A stretch of DNA of 64,000 nucleotides from Stenotrophomonas maltophilia (GCF_006974125.1 NZ_CP037858.1:3472001-3536000); one strand, 5' to 3'; positions 1 to 8,949 are shown, counted from the stretch's first letter. Notes: generated by a model from the sequence alone, not told the origin. Program-made: numbers and translations.

Positions 1-1
1 C

Positions 2-112
2 GACGATCGCCGTCCGGCACGCCTGCTGCGGGCGGCCGGCCTGCGCCTGGCGCAGGGCGTGGCACCGTTCAGGCAGCTGATTGCCTCGCACCTGACCCAG
101 CGCGTGGCCTGA
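2..112 (+). CDS. C-terminal end of a protein that begins left of the window
   Basis: An open frame enters from the left edge and stops at TGA 110-112, giving 36 residues that end in QRVA. The tail is rich in Leu, Arg and Ala with a GLRLAQGVAPFRQL segment. It loosely resembles the C-terminus of UbiH/VisC-type FAD monooxygenases, but too little is visible for a firm call. It converges on the S4 gene on the other strand, leaving 11 bases between stops. Confidence 0.45.
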   Translation, partial: DDRRPARLLRAAGLRLAQGVAPFRQLIASHLTQRVA

Positions 113-123
113 ACAGCTTCAGA

Positions 124-345
124 TCAGCCGGCGGCCAGCACCCGGATCTGGCTGTCGGCGAACTCGACCACCTGGCCTGCGCGGATCTTGCAGGCCTTGC
201 GCAGTTCGACTTCACCGTCGACCCGCACCTGGCCGTCGCTGATGACCATCTTGGCCTCGCCGCCACTGGTGACCAGGTCGGCCAGCTTGAGCAGCTGCTT
301 GAGTTCGACGTAGTCGCCGTCGAGGTCGAATTCGAGAATCTGCAT
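124..345 (-). CDS. S4-domain RNA-binding protein, YbcJ-like
   Basis: A 73-residue protein that is almost entirely one S4 RNA-binding fold: an N-terminal LKQLLKLADLVTSGGEAK stretch followed by VRVDGEVELRKACKIRAG. This is the size and pattern of the YbcJ/YaaA-type stand-alone S4 proteins, which bind structured RNA in the cytoplasm. The frame is open further upstream to 426. The ATG at 345 was chosen because the S4 homology begins there (MQILEFDL) and an AGGAA lies about nine bases before it. It is divergent from the DEAD-box helicase, another RNA-acting protein, with 266 bases between starts. The RNA target is unknown. Confidence 0.8.
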   Translation of the reverse strand: MQILEFDLDGDYVELKQLLKLADLVTSGGEAKMVISDGQVRVDGEVELRKACKIRAGQVVEFADSQIRVLAAG

Positions 346-573
346 GGAGCGGGGTTCCTGGAAAGAGGGCGCGGGCCAGCGGCCGGGCGGGGAAGAGGGC
401 GCGTATTGTGCGCCAGCGCGGGGCATGACGGCACGCGCACGGAAAGCTGTACGCCTCGTTCAGGATCAATGCGGTATCATTCCGCTCTGAGCGAGTGAAA
501 TCTCCTCCGACCGAGCAGCGCCAGGGCACGCGATAAGAAGGGCGCCCAAAGCGCGGACCATCACCTTTTTATC

Positions 574-597
574 GCACTGCCAGGAAGACGGCAGTGC
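574..597 (+). promoter_or_regulatory. Hairpin just upstream of the helicase ribosome-binding site
   Basis: GCACTGCC (574-581) pairs perfectly with GGCAGTGC (590-597) around an 8-base loop. It follows a T5 run (566-570) and ends four bases before the GGAG at 602-605. Placed this close to the start it could affect initiation or the stability of the leader. Cold-shock helicase genes often have structured leaders, so such a role here is inference. Confidence 0.5.
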
Positions 598-611
598 CTT
601 CGGAGTTCCCC

Positions 612-2558
612 ATGTCCCAAGATTCCCAAGCGCCGCTGCAGTTTGCGCAGCTCGGCCTGTCCGAGCCCGTGATGCAGGCGGTCACTGCCATCGGCTATGA
701 AACCCCGTCGCCGATCCAGGCTGCCACCATCCCGGCGATGCTGGAAGGCCGCGACGTACTGGGCCAGGCCCAGACCGGTACCGGCAAGACCGCAGCGTTC
801 GCACTGCCGGTACTGTCCAACATCGACCTGCAGCAGATCAAGCCCCAGGCCCTGATCCTGGCGCCGACGCGCGAACTGGCCATCCAGGTTGCCGAGGCGT
901 TCCAGTCGTATTCGTCGAAGATCCCGGGCTTCCGCGTGCTGCCGGTGTACGGCGGCCAGCCGTACGGCCAGCAGCTGTCGGCCCTGCGCCGTGGCGTGCA
1001 TATCGTGGTCGGCACCCCCGGCCGCGTGATCGACCACCTCGACCGCAGCACCCTGGACCTGTCCGAGCTGAAGACGCTGGTGCTGGACGAAGCCGATGAA
1101 ATGCTGCGCATGGGCTTCATCGACGACGTCGAAGCCGTGCTGAAGAAGCTGCCGGAGCAGCGCCAGGTGGCCCTGTTCTCGGCCACCATGCTGCCGCAGA
1201 TCCGTCGCATCGCGCAGACCTACCTGCAGGACCCGGTGGAAGTGACCATCGCGGCCAAGACCACCACCTCGGCCAACATCCGCCAGCGTTACTGGTGGGT
1301 GAGCGGCATGCACAAGCTGGATGCGCTGACCCGCATCCTGGAAGTCGAGCCGTTCGACGCGATGATCATTTTCGCGCGTACCAAGGCCGGCACCGAAGAA
1401 CTGGCCAGCAAGCTGCAGGCCCGTGGCCTGGCCGCTGCCGCCATCAACGGTGACATGCAGCAGGCCCAGCGTGAGCGCACCATCGCCATGCTGAAGGAAG
1501 GCAAGCTGGACATCCTGGTCGCCACCGACGTGGCCGCGCGCGGCCTGGACGTGGAGCGCATCAGCCACGTGCTGAACTACGACATCCCGTACGACACCGA
1601 AAGCTACGTGCACCGCATCGGCCGTACCGGTCGTGCCGGCCGCAGCGGTGAGGCGATCCTGTTCGCCACCCCGCGCGAGAAGGGCATGCTGCGCCAGATC
1701 GAGCGCGCCACCCGCCAGCCGATCGAAGAGATGCAGCTGCCGAGCGTGGAAGCGGTCAACGACACCCGCATCAACAAGTTCACCTCGCGCATCAGCGAAA
1801 CCCTGGGTGCCGGTGGCCTGGACTTCTACCGCCAGCTGCTGGAGCGCTTCGAGAACGAGCAGAACGTGCCCGCCATTGAAGTGGCAGCCGCGCTGGCGAA
1901 GATGCTGCAGGGCGATACCCCGTTCCTGCTGCAGCCGCCGGTGCGGGCCCCGCGTGAAGAGCGCGCGCCGCGCGAGCGCTTCGACCGTGGCGACCGCCCG
2001 GAACGTGGCGATCGCTTCGACCGTAACGAGCGTGGTCCGCGTTTCGAGCGCGGTCCGCGCCGTGACGACGCCGAAGGTGGTTTCGAGCAGCGTCCGCGCC
2101 GCGAGGTTCCGCCGCGTGGTGCACCGGAGCAGGGCATGGAGACCTACCGCATTTCGGTGGGCCACCAGCATGGCGTGAAGCCGGCCAACATCGTCGGCGC
2201 CATTGCCAACGAGGCCGGCCTGGAAAGCCGCTTCATCGGCCGCATCGACATCCACGACGACTTCTCGCTGCTGGACCTGCCGGCACAGATGCCGCCGGAC
2301 GTGCTGTCGCACCTGCAGAAGGTGTGGGTGTCCGGCCAGCAGCTGCAGATGCGTGCGCTGGCCCCGGGTGAAGACACCAACCCGGCCCCGCGTCCGTTCA
2401 AGCCGCGCTTCGACAAGCGTGGTCCAGGCGGTCCGGGTGGCCCGCGCCGTGGTGGCCCGGGTGGTCCGGGTGGCCATGGTGGCGACCGCGGCGGTGACCG
2501 CGACAGCCGCCCGCCGCGTCGTGACGGCTTCAAGCCGCGCGGCCCGCGCAGCTACTGA
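612..2558 (+). CDS. deaD: DEAD-box ATP-dependent RNA helicase (DeaD/CsdA type)
   Basis: A 648-residue cytoplasmic RNA helicase. All core motifs are visible: Q motif (GYETPSPIQ, ~29), Walker A AQTGTGKT (~53), PTRELA, DEAD (~159), SAT (~189), and HRIGRTGRAGR (~334). After the RecA-like pair come an Arg/Gly/Asp-rich linker (~440-505), a DbpA-type RNA-binding domain (~510-585, METYRISVGHQHGVKPANIVG) and a Gly/Arg-rich tail. That layout matches DeaD/CsdA, which unwinds RNA in ribosome assembly and mRNA turnover, especially in the cold. A GTG at 594 is in frame but lies inside the leader hairpin. ATG 612 has GGAG six bases upstream and is preferred. A strong UUCG hairpin follows the stop, so it is probably monocistronic. 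Confidence 0.95.
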   Translation: MSQDSQAPLQFAQLGLSEPVMQAVTAIGYETPSPIQAATIPAMLEGRDVLGQAQTGTGKTAAFALPVLSNIDLQQIKPQALILAPTRELAIQVAEAFQSYSSKIPGFRVLPVYGGQPYGQQLSALRRGVHIVVGTPGRVIDHLDRSTLDLSELKTLVLDEADEMLRMGFIDDVEAVLKKLPEQRQVALFSATMLPQIRRIAQTYLQDPVEVTIAAKTTTSANIRQRYWWVSGMHKLDALTRILEVEPFDAMIIFARTKAGTEELASKLQARGLAAAAINGDMQQAQRERTIAMLKEGKLDILVATDVAARGLDVERISHVLNYDIPYDTESYVHRIGRTGRAGRSGEAILFATPREKGMLRQIERATRQPIEEMQLPSVEAVNDTRINKFTSRISETLGAGGLDFYRQLLERFENEQNVPAIEVAAALAKMLQGDTPFLLQPPVRAPREERAPRERFDRGDRPERGDRFDRNERGPRFERGPRRDDAEGGFEQRPRREVPPRGAPEQGMETYRISVGHQHGVKPANIVGAIANEAGLESRFIGRIDIHDDFSLLDLPAQMPPDVLSHLQKVWVSGQQLQMRALAPGEDTNPAPRPFKPRFDKRGPGGPGGPRRGGPGGPGGHGGDRGGDRDSRPPRRDGFKPRGPRSY

Positions 2559-2574
2559 GTCGTACCGCAGCCAT

Positions 2575-2604
2575 GACAACGCCAGCCTTCGGGCTGGCGT
2601 TGTC
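2575..2604 (+). terminator. Terminator-like hairpin after deaD
   Basis: GACAACGCCAGCC (2575-2587) pairs perfectly with GGCTGGCGTTGTC (2592-2604) around a TTCG tetraloop. This is a very stable 13-bp stem 16 bases after the deaD stop. No good T run follows, so it may act as an RNA 3'-end stabiliser as much as an intrinsic terminator. Confidence 0.65.
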
Positions 2605-2618
2605 CGTTATGGGGCTGG

Positions 2619-2702
2619 AAAAGGGGACGGAGGGGATTAAGTCGTAAATGGCTGGCCAGGGGGCTTATGCCGAAAACGACTTAATCCCCTCCGTCCCCTT
2701 TT
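2619..2702. repeat. Perfect 27-bp inverted repeat with 30-base loop
   Basis: The arm at 2619-2645 (starting AAAAGGGGACGGAGGGG) is exactly complementary to 2676-2702. The loop (2646-2675) is unrelated. Each arm ends in A4/T4, so RNA read from either strand would form a long stem followed by U residues. It lies between deaD and the GGDEF-EAL gene. Similar GGGGACGGAGGGG palindromes are, to my knowledge, common between genes in Stenotrophomonas and Xanthomonas. Confidence 0.8.
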
Positions 2703-2785
2703 TCGCATGGCCAACACATTCCCGGTCCTAGGCTGAGCTGGTTCCAAAGGAGGTTGTCACCGCATCACATTCGGGGGGATCCGGG

Positions 2786-5209
2786 ATGGGTAGGAGTGGC
2801 ACGGACCAACAGAGCCGGCGGGTGCCGATGACCCGCGGCCTGGGACTTCGGTTTGCGTTGTTGACGGGCATGGCGATTGGACTGGTCGCACTGTCCGCCT
2901 TGATCCAGGAACTGCAGGCGGCTTCCACCGCCTGGATTGCCGGCCAGGGGTACTGGTCGCGGGGGCAGCAGGACGCGACCGCCGCACTCAGCCGCTACCT
3001 GGCGCGTGGTGATGCCCAGGACCTGGACGATGCACGCCGGGCCCTGCAGGTGCCCATGGGGGATCTGCAGGCGCGGCTGGCACTGGAGCAGGCCGAACCG
3101 GACGAGGCCAAGGCCCGGCAGGGCTTCCTGCGGGGCGGTAACGCGCGCGCCGATATTCCACGACTGGTGTTCTCGTTCCGGTATGCACGCGACATCGGCG
3201 CATTCCGTGAAGCGACCGCCCTGTGGCGGCAGACCGACGGCGACCTGATGGCCGTGCAGCGGCTGGTGGATGAGCTGCAGCAGCGGCACGGCCAGGGCGG
3301 GCTGCCGGTCGCTGCGCGTGACCGCTACCTTCAACAGCTGCGTGATCTCGACCGTCGCCTGCAGGTGCAGGCGCAGGCGTTCTCGCAGGCATTGCTGCGG
3401 ATGGCCACCATGGTGCGCATCGCGACGCTGGTGGTGGGAGGACTGTCGGTACTGGCGATCAGCCTGATGGCGGTAGCCCTCGCGCGCCGCGTGGGCAAGG
3501 ACCTGACCGAACACGAGAGCCGCTTCCGCGCGGCGTTCTACCAGGCCAACGTCGGCATGCTCAAGCTTGACACCGAAGGCAGGGTGGTCGAAGCCAACCA
3601 GGCGATGGCCGATATCCTCGATTACCGGCGTGAGGTGCTGCTGCAGATGTCGCTGGGCGATCTGCTGATGGAAGGCGAGCTGGTCATCGACGGCGTCGGC
3701 CGCATCGACTGGGACCGCCAGCTGCGGCCGAGCGAACTGCGCTTCTGCCGGCGTGACGGCAGCCTGGTCTGGGGGCGCTGGAGCGGTACCGGTGTGCGCA
3801 GCGCCGGCGGTGGCCTGTCGGTGTTCGCGATCATCGAGGACGTCAGCCAGAACCATGCGCTGGCACGCGAGATCGAGCACCACGCCAGCCATGATCCGTT
3901 GACCGGCCTGATCAACCGTCGCGAGATCGAACGCCTGCTGGAACGCGCACTGCTGCAGGTGCGCAGCGATGGTGGAACGCATGCGCTGTGCTACATCAAT
4001 CTGGACCACTTCAAGCTGGTCAACGACAGTTTCGGCCACGCCGCCGGCGATCAGATGCTGCGCAGCTTTGCCGACTACCTGGTGGCTGCGGTGCGTGATG
4101 GCGACTGGGTCGGGCGACTTGGCGCCGATGAGTTCGCGGTATTTCTTGCCCATGCCAGCCAGGACGAAGCCAAGCGGGTGCTGCAGCGGGTGATCCGCAA
4201 CCTGGGGCAGGCGACCTTCCCCATCAGTGAAGGCCGCCCGCAGCTGAGCTGCAGCATCGGCGTGGTCGAAGTCAGCGCCGACGCACCCGATGTGAACTGG
4301 CTGATGAGCGCTGCCGACAGTGCCTGCTATGCCGCCAAGCAGGCCGGCCGCAACCGCGTGCACTGCTTCAACGAGAACCGCATGGCACTGGAGGAGCGGC
4401 GGCAGGAGGCCGAGCGCCTGCAGGGTGTCAGCCTGGCGATGGCCGAGAACCGGATGCTGTTGTATGCGCAACGCATCGCCCGGGTTGGCGATCCGTCCTA
4501 CCTGCACTATGAAGTGCTGGTGCGCATGCGGGGCACCGACGGCAACCTGCACCTGCCCGGACAGTTCATGCCTGCGGTGGAGCGCTATGGCATGGCGGTA
4601 GCGCTGGACCGGCACGTGCTCGGACTGCTGTTCCGCCACCTGCAGGTCTGCCCGGTGCATGTCCGCCAGCTGGGACTGTGCAACGTCAATGTATCTGCCC
4701 AGTCGATTGCCGAACCGGGTTTCCTCTCCTTCGTCTGCGACCTGCTCGAACGCAACCGTGCGCTGGCGTCCAAGCTGTGTTTCGAGATCACCGAAACGGC
4801 CGCGATCAGCAACCTCAGCCAGGCCCGTGCGTTCATCGACGCGGTGAAGGCGCGCGGCTGCCGGATGGCGTTGGACGACTTCGGGTCCGGCCTCTCTTCG
4901 TTCGGTTATCTGCGCCAGCTGCCGGCCGACATGCTCAAGATCGACGGCGCCTTCGTCCGCGACATGGACACCGACCCGGTCAGCCACGCCACCGTGCGCG
5001 CGATCAGTGAACTGGGGCGCGAGCTGCAGATGGAGGTGGTGGCCGAATGGGTGGAGACCGCCGAAGTCGCCGCCGCACTGACCCGGCTTGGGGTGCAGGG
5101 CCTGCAGGGCTATGCGGTCGAGCGGCCGCAGCCGCTGGAGCGGGTGACCCTGGCTGACCTGAGGCCGTTCCGGCTGGTGGCCGTGAAGGGACCGCCCAGC
5201 GCAGGCTGA
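2786..5209 (+). CDS. Membrane sensor with PAS, GGDEF and EAL domains (c-di-GMP turnover)
   Basis: An 807-residue inner-membrane protein. A first membrane helix (~20-40, LGLRFALLTGMAIGLVALS) and a second (~205-230) enclose a periplasmic sensor region. A PAS domain (~245-365), a GGDEF domain and an EAL domain follow in the cytoplasm. The GGDEF signature reads GADEF (~445), with an RDGD inhibitory-site motif before it, so cyclase activity is uncertain. The EAL domain keeps EVLVR, NVNVS, FEITETA, DDFGSG, LKIDG and VAEWVET, so c-di-GMP phosphodiesterase activity is likely. ATG 2786 follows a G-rich stretch; ATG 2828 is an alternative start just before the first helix. Two more GGDEF genes lie downstream. 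The signal sensed is unknown. Confidence 0.9.
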   Translation: MGRSGTDQQSRRVPMTRGLGLRFALLTGMAIGLVALSALIQELQAASTAWIAGQGYWSRGQQDATAALSRYLARGDAQDLDDARRALQVPMGDLQARLALEQAEPDEAKARQGFLRGGNARADIPRLVFSFRYARDIGAFREATALWRQTDGDLMAVQRLVDELQQRHGQGGLPVAARDRYLQQLRDLDRRLQVQAQAFSQALLRMATMVRIATLVVGGLSVLAISLMAVALARRVGKDLTEHESRFRAAFYQANVGMLKLDTEGRVVEANQAMADILDYRREVLLQMSLGDLLMEGELVIDGVGRIDWDRQLRPSELRFCRRDGSLVWGRWSGTGVRSAGGGLSVFAIIEDVSQNHALAREIEHHASHDPLTGLINRREIERLLERALLQVRSDGGTHALCYINLDHFKLVNDSFGHAAGDQMLRSFADYLVAAVRDGDWVGRLGADEFAVFLAHASQDEAKRVLQRVIRNLGQATFPISEGRPQLSCSIGVVEVSADAPDVNWLMSAADSACYAAKQAGRNRVHCFNENRMALEERRQEAERLQGVSLAMAENRMLLYAQRIARVGDPSYLHYEVLVRMRGTDGNLHLPGQFMPAVERYGMAVALDRHVLGLLFRHLQVCPVHVRQLGLCNVNVSAQSIAEPGFLSFVCDLLERNRALASKLCFEITETAAISNLSQARAFIDAVKARGCRMALDDFGSGLSSFGYLRQLPADMLKIDGAFVRDMDTDPVSHATVRAISELGRELQMEVVAEWVETAEVAAALTRLGVQGLQGYAVERPQPLERVTLADLRPFRLVAVKGPPSAG

Positions 5210-5318
5210 ACCGCGGACGCCGACTTTGGTCTACACATGCGCGGCGTGCCCGGCTGCGATAATGCGCGCCAGGGGCGACGCGCAGTGGGCGCGGACGTAA
5301 GCAGGAACAGGACGTGGC

Positions 5319-6983
5319 GTGGGCGGCAGGCAGTGGCGGTATGGAACAGGAGCGGTGTTGGCCGTCCTGCTGGTGTGGTTGGCGTTGCCGTGGCCGCTTC
5401 TGGCTGCAGAGGCCGTGTCGGGCCGTGATTATCTTCTGGTCGGCGGTGCTACCGACGAGCCGACGCCGCACCGAGCGTGCACGCCGCAGATGCTGTCCGG
5501 CGCCCGCCAGCAGGCCGAGGTGCCCGCACCGCCCACTGGCTGGTCGGGCGAGCCGCAGGCACTGGATGTGTTCAACGTCTTTGCCGGTGAAGTGCGCGTC
5601 CAGCATGGCGACCGCGAAATCTGCGGCGACATGCATGATGCCCGTACCCGCGATTCGCGTTTCCGCGCAGGTATCGGCATGGTGGCCGTACCGCCGGCAG
5701 GCAGCCACGAGCCTTTCCTGGTTTCCTGGCAGACGCCGCTGAAAACACGCTGGGTACCGACCCTGCGGCTGGGCGCACCCAGCCCGGTGCAGCAGAACGA
5801 TACCGCGCGCCTGCTGGTACGTGCCGCCTGCATCGCGGTCGCGATCGCGCTGGCGTTGTCGGCGCTGATGGCGTTCCTGACCACGCGCGACCGAAGCTTC
5901 CTGGTCTATATCGCCTGCACCACCGTACTGGTGTTGTGGCAGGCCATCCTCGGCGGGCTCAGTGGCTACCCGGAACCCTGGCTGCCGGTGGGGGAGCATG
6001 GCGCGAGGTGGCTGCTGTCGTTGACCGCGGCCTCGCAGGCGCTGGTGCTGCCGGCACTGTGGCGGCTGAACGGAGGCGACCGCGTGCTGCCTCGATCGCG
6101 CTCTGCGCAGCTGCTGGTGTTGTGGACCCTGATGGCGCTGGCCGCGCTGGTGCCGTGGCTGCGCTGGGAGCATCTGGCCTGGGTCGCACAGGGCCTGCAG
6201 GTGTCCTATCTGTCCGGGTGTGGCCTGGCACTGCTGGTCGGCCTGTGGGCACGCTGGCGCGGTGACCGTTGGGCGCAGGCGGGTCTGGCAGCGCTGGCAC
6301 CGATGCTGGTACTGATCATCGCCGATGCCTGTGGTGCGGAGTGGCTGCTGGAATACCGGGTGGAGGCGCTGCAGCTGGCGGTGACCTGGTTGTTGATGAT
6401 GGCTGCCTACGCCCTGAACCAGCGGCTTGGCCGCCTGCGCCAGCAGCGTGACGAGCTGCGCCAGCTGGCCGAGACCGATGGCCTGACCGGCCTGCCCAAC
6501 CGTCGTGCCGGCCTGCAGCAGCTGGCGCGGCATCTGGAGCGTGTCAACCGTGAAGGAGGGCCGCTGGTGATCGGCTTCCTCGACATCGACCTGTTCAAGG
6601 ACATCAACGACCGTCATGGCCACGCGGTGGGCGACCAGGTGCTGGTGGCCGTCGCGCGGGCCTTGCGCACGGCGGTGCGCAGCCAGGACGAAGTGGTACG
6701 GATGGGGGGCGAGGAGTTCCTGCTGCTGATGCCGGGCATGCCGCGTGAGGCGGCATCGGCGCGGCTGGACCGCCTTCGCCAGCGCATCACCGAGGCCGGC
6801 CTGGCGTTGCAGGTAGCGGGGCTGGAAGTGACGGCCAGCATCGGCCTGGCACAGTGGCGGCCGGGCGAGGATGACCTGGCGGCACTGCTGCGGCGGGCCG
6901 ACCATGCCATGTACGTGGCCAAGCGCGCAGGCCGCAACCGTGTGTTCGACGGTGAAGAGCTCGATCCGCCCGGCCCGGCATGA
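5319..6983 (+). CDS. Multi-spanning membrane diguanylate cyclase (7TM sensor + GGDEF)
   Basis: A 554-residue protein. It starts with a signal-type helix (VLAVLLVWLALPWPLLAAEA), a periplasmic domain to ~165, and about seven hydrophobic helices (~170-365), as in 7TMR-DISM receptors. A short linker rich in Arg/Gln leads to a C-terminal GGDEF domain. The active motif is canonical GGEEF (~462), with RSQD five residues upstream forming the product-inhibition site, so it should make c-di-GMP from two GTP. The start used is GTG 5319 with AGGA about 12 bases upstream; no in-frame ATG fits before the signal helix. It lies 109 bases after the GGDEF-EAL gene on the same strand. The ligand is unknown. Confidence 0.85.
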   Translation: MGGRQWRYGTGAVLAVLLVWLALPWPLLAAEAVSGRDYLLVGGATDEPTPHRACTPQMLSGARQQAEVPAPPTGWSGEPQALDVFNVFAGEVRVQHGDREICGDMHDARTRDSRFRAGIGMVAVPPAGSHEPFLVSWQTPLKTRWVPTLRLGAPSPVQQNDTARLLVRAACIAVAIALALSALMAFLTTRDRSFLVYIACTTVLVLWQAILGGLSGYPEPWLPVGEHGARWLLSLTAASQALVLPALWRLNGGDRVLPRSRSAQLLVLWTLMALAALVPWLRWEHLAWVAQGLQVSYLSGCGLALLVGLWARWRGDRWAQAGLAALAPMLVLIIADACGAEWLLEYRVEALQLAVTWLLMMAAYALNQRLGRLRQQRDELRQLAETDGLTGLPNRRAGLQQLARHLERVNREGGPLVIGFLDIDLFKDINDRHGHAVGDQVLVAVARALRTAVRSQDEVVRMGGEEFLLLMPGMPREAASARLDRLRQRITEAGLALQVAGLEVTASIGLAQWRPGEDDLAALLRRADHAMYVAKRAGRNRVFDGEELDPPGPA

Positions 6984-7017
6984 GGCGCAGCGGGCGGCGA
7001 TGCCGGATAATAGGGCG

Positions 7018-7740
7018 ATGACCACCCGACTCAACAAACACATCGCCGACACCGGCTTCTGCTCCCGCCGCGAGGCCGATCGCCTGATCGCCGCCCGCCG
7101 CGTCACCGTCAACGGCCACCCGGCCGGCACCGGTGCGGTGGTGGGCGAAGAAGACCAGGTACTGGTCGACGGCCAGCCGCTGCGCGCCCGCGTCGCCCGC
7201 AAGCCCGGGACCCGCCGCCACGTCTACATCGCGCTGAACAAGCCGGTCGGCGTCACCTGCACCACCGAAACATCGGTCAAGGGCAACATTGTCGACTTCG
7301 TCGGCCACGAACAGCGCATCTTCCCGGTCGGCCGACTGGACAAGGAGTCCGAAGGCTTGATCCTGATGACCAGCAACGGCGACATCGTCAACCAGATCCT
7401 GCGCGCTGAGAACGGCCACCAGAAGGAGTACCTGGTGGCGGTGAACAAGCCGGTTACCGATGAATTCCTGCGTGGCATGGCGCGCGGCGTGCGCATCCAC
7501 GATCAGATGACCCTGCCGTGCAAGACCTCGCGCATCGCCAAGTTCGGTTTCCGCATTACCCTGCAGCAGGGCCTGAACCGGCAGATCCGACTGATGGCCG
7601 CTGAATTCGGCTACCGCGTGACCCAGCTGCGCCGTGTGCGCATCGACAACATCAAGATCGGCGCGCTGAAGCCGGGCCAGTGGCGCAACCTGACCGAGCA
7701 GGAACTGCAGGGCCTGCTGCCGAAGCAGCTGGACTGGTAA
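7018..7740 (+). CDS. rluF: 23S rRNA pseudouridine(2604) synthase RluF
   Basis: A 240-residue enzyme that isomerises a uridine in 23S rRNA (U2604 in E. coli). It has an N-terminal S4 domain (RLNKHIADTGFCSRREADRL) and the RsuA-family catalytic domain with the GRLDKESEGLI motif, whose Asp (~107) is the nucleophile. NKPVG, KEYLV and QGLNRQIRLMAAEFGY are all typical of RluF. It lacks the long basic C-terminal tail of E. coli RluF (290 residues). ATG 7018 was chosen; ATG 7000 is an in-frame alternative six codons upstream. It is flanked by GGDEF genes, with no evident functional link. A GTAG repeat pair follows its stop. Confidence 0.92.
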   Translation: MTTRLNKHIADTGFCSRREADRLIAARRVTVNGHPAGTGAVVGEEDQVLVDGQPLRARVARKPGTRRHVYIALNKPVGVTCTTETSVKGNIVDFVGHEQRIFPVGRLDKESEGLILMTSNGDIVNQILRAENGHQKEYLVAVNKPVTDEFLRGMARGVRIHDQMTLPCKTSRIAKFGFRITLQQGLNRQIRLMAAEFGYRVTQLRRVRIDNIKIGALKPGQWRNLTEQELQGLLPKQLDW

Positions 7741-7746
7741 CGCGTG

Positions 7747-7818
7747 GTAGTGCCGGCCGCTGGCCGGCTGCACCAGTCATCGAATGACTGCGGGATGCCG
7801 GCCAGTGGCCGGCGCTAC
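7747..7818. repeat. SMAG/REP-type palindrome pair (GTAG...CTAC)
   Basis: One GTAG-headed palindrome (7747-7769, GTAGTGCCGGCCGCTGGCCG) is followed by an inverted partner ending in CTAC at 7815-7818. Between them is a small hairpin, CAGTCAT/ATGACTG. This matches the SMAG elements described in S. maltophilia, which are REP sequences linked to RAYT transposases. It sits just after the rluF stop. Confidence 0.85.
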
Positions 7819-7884
7819 CTGTTGTGCGGTTTACGCACCGGCATCCGCTAGACTTGGCGGTGACCTGCCGGAACGTGACGCTGC

Positions 7885-8949
7885 ATGATCAAGCCCGACA
7901 AGCCCGCCAACGAAGCCCTTCGGCTTGAGGCGCTGTACCGCTACCGCATCCTGGATTCGGAGCGTGAGAAATCCTTCGACGACCTGGTAGTGATCGCCAA
8001 GGCGGTCTGCGGCACTTCGATGGCGGCGGTGACCCTGATCGACGTCGAACGGCAATGGTTCAAGTCGATCCAGGGCATCGATGCGGCGGAGAACCTGCGC
8101 AGCGAATCGATGTGCGGCCACGCCATCCTGCAGCCGCAGGAAATCATGGTGGTGGAGGACGCGCTGCAGGACATCCGCTTCCACGACAACCCGGTGGTGA
8201 CCGGCGATCCGCACATCCGCTTCTATGCCGGTGCGCCGCTGATCAGTTCAGATGGCCTGCCGCTGGGCACGCTATGCGTGTTCGACGCGCATCCGCAGCA
8301 CCTGGCCAGCGACAAGGCCGAGGCGCTGGCTGCTCTGTCGCGGCAGGTGATGCTGGTGATGGAACTGCGCCGCTTCGCCCTCGACATCCAGAAGCACATG
8401 CTGGAGCGCGACGATTACGAGCGCCTGTTGTCGGAATACCAGGACGTACTGCTGGCGCAGAATGCCGACCTGGCCGCACAGAGCCGTACCGATGCCTTGA
8501 CCGGCCTGCCCAACCGCCGTGCGATGGCGGCCGCGCTGGAAGAGGCGGTGGCCGGGAATCCGCCCAGTGCGGCCTGCGTGGCGCTGCTGGACATCGACCA
8601 TTTCAAGCACATCAACGACTTCCAGGGTCACGCCACCGGCGACCGGGTACTGGCCGAACTGGGAGCGCTGCTGCGCTCGCACTTCGCCGGCCGCGGCATG
8701 GCCGCGCGTTATGGCGGCGAAGAGTTCGTGGCGGTGATGCCCGGTACCGATCTGCGCACCGCGGAGCTGCAATGCGAGTTCCTGCGCCTGGCGGTGGCCG
8801 ACCTTCCGCTGGGTTTCCCGGTCACGATCAGTATCGGTGTCGCCCAGCACCTCACTGGCGAGAGCGTGGACGAGACCCTGGCACGTGCCGACAAGGCGCT
8901 GTACCGGGCCAAGGGCAATGGCCGCAACCGGGTGGAACGGGCCGACTGA
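7885..8949 (+). CDS. GAF-GGDEF diguanylate cyclase
   Basis: A 354-residue soluble protein. An N-terminal GAF domain (~20-155, with CGHAI and FYAGAPL) is joined by a short helical linker (~165-205) to a GGDEF domain (TDALTGLPNRRAM to the end). The catalytic motif is GGEEF (~276). The RxxD inhibitory site is not present at the usual place: the four residues there are AGRG. It should therefore synthesise c-di-GMP without the usual I-site feedback. No membrane segments or signal peptide are seen, so it probably senses a cytoplasmic ligand. It follows a REP pair and is likely transcribed alone. It is the third GGDEF gene within 6 kb. Confidence 0.9.
   Translation: MIKPDKPANEALRLEALYRYRILDSEREKSFDDLVVIAKAVCGTSMAAVTLIDVERQWFKSIQGIDAAENLRSESMCGHAILQPQEIMVVEDALQDIRFHDNPVVTGDPHIRFYAGAPLISSDGLPLGTLCVFDAHPQHLASDKAEALAALSRQVMLVMELRRFALDIQKHMLERDDYERLLSEYQDVLLAQNADLAAQSRTDALTGLPNRRAMAAALEEAVAGNPPSAACVALLDIDHFKHINDFQGHATGDRVLAELGALLRSHFAGRGMAARYGGEEFVAVMPGTDLRTAELQCEFLRLAVADLPLGFPVTISIGVAQHLTGESVDETLARADKALYRAKGNGRNRVERAD

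Noticed and set aside
561..2579. 672-codon minus-strand frame over the helicase
   Set aside because: Shadow of deaD; low-complexity translation and no ribosome-binding site.
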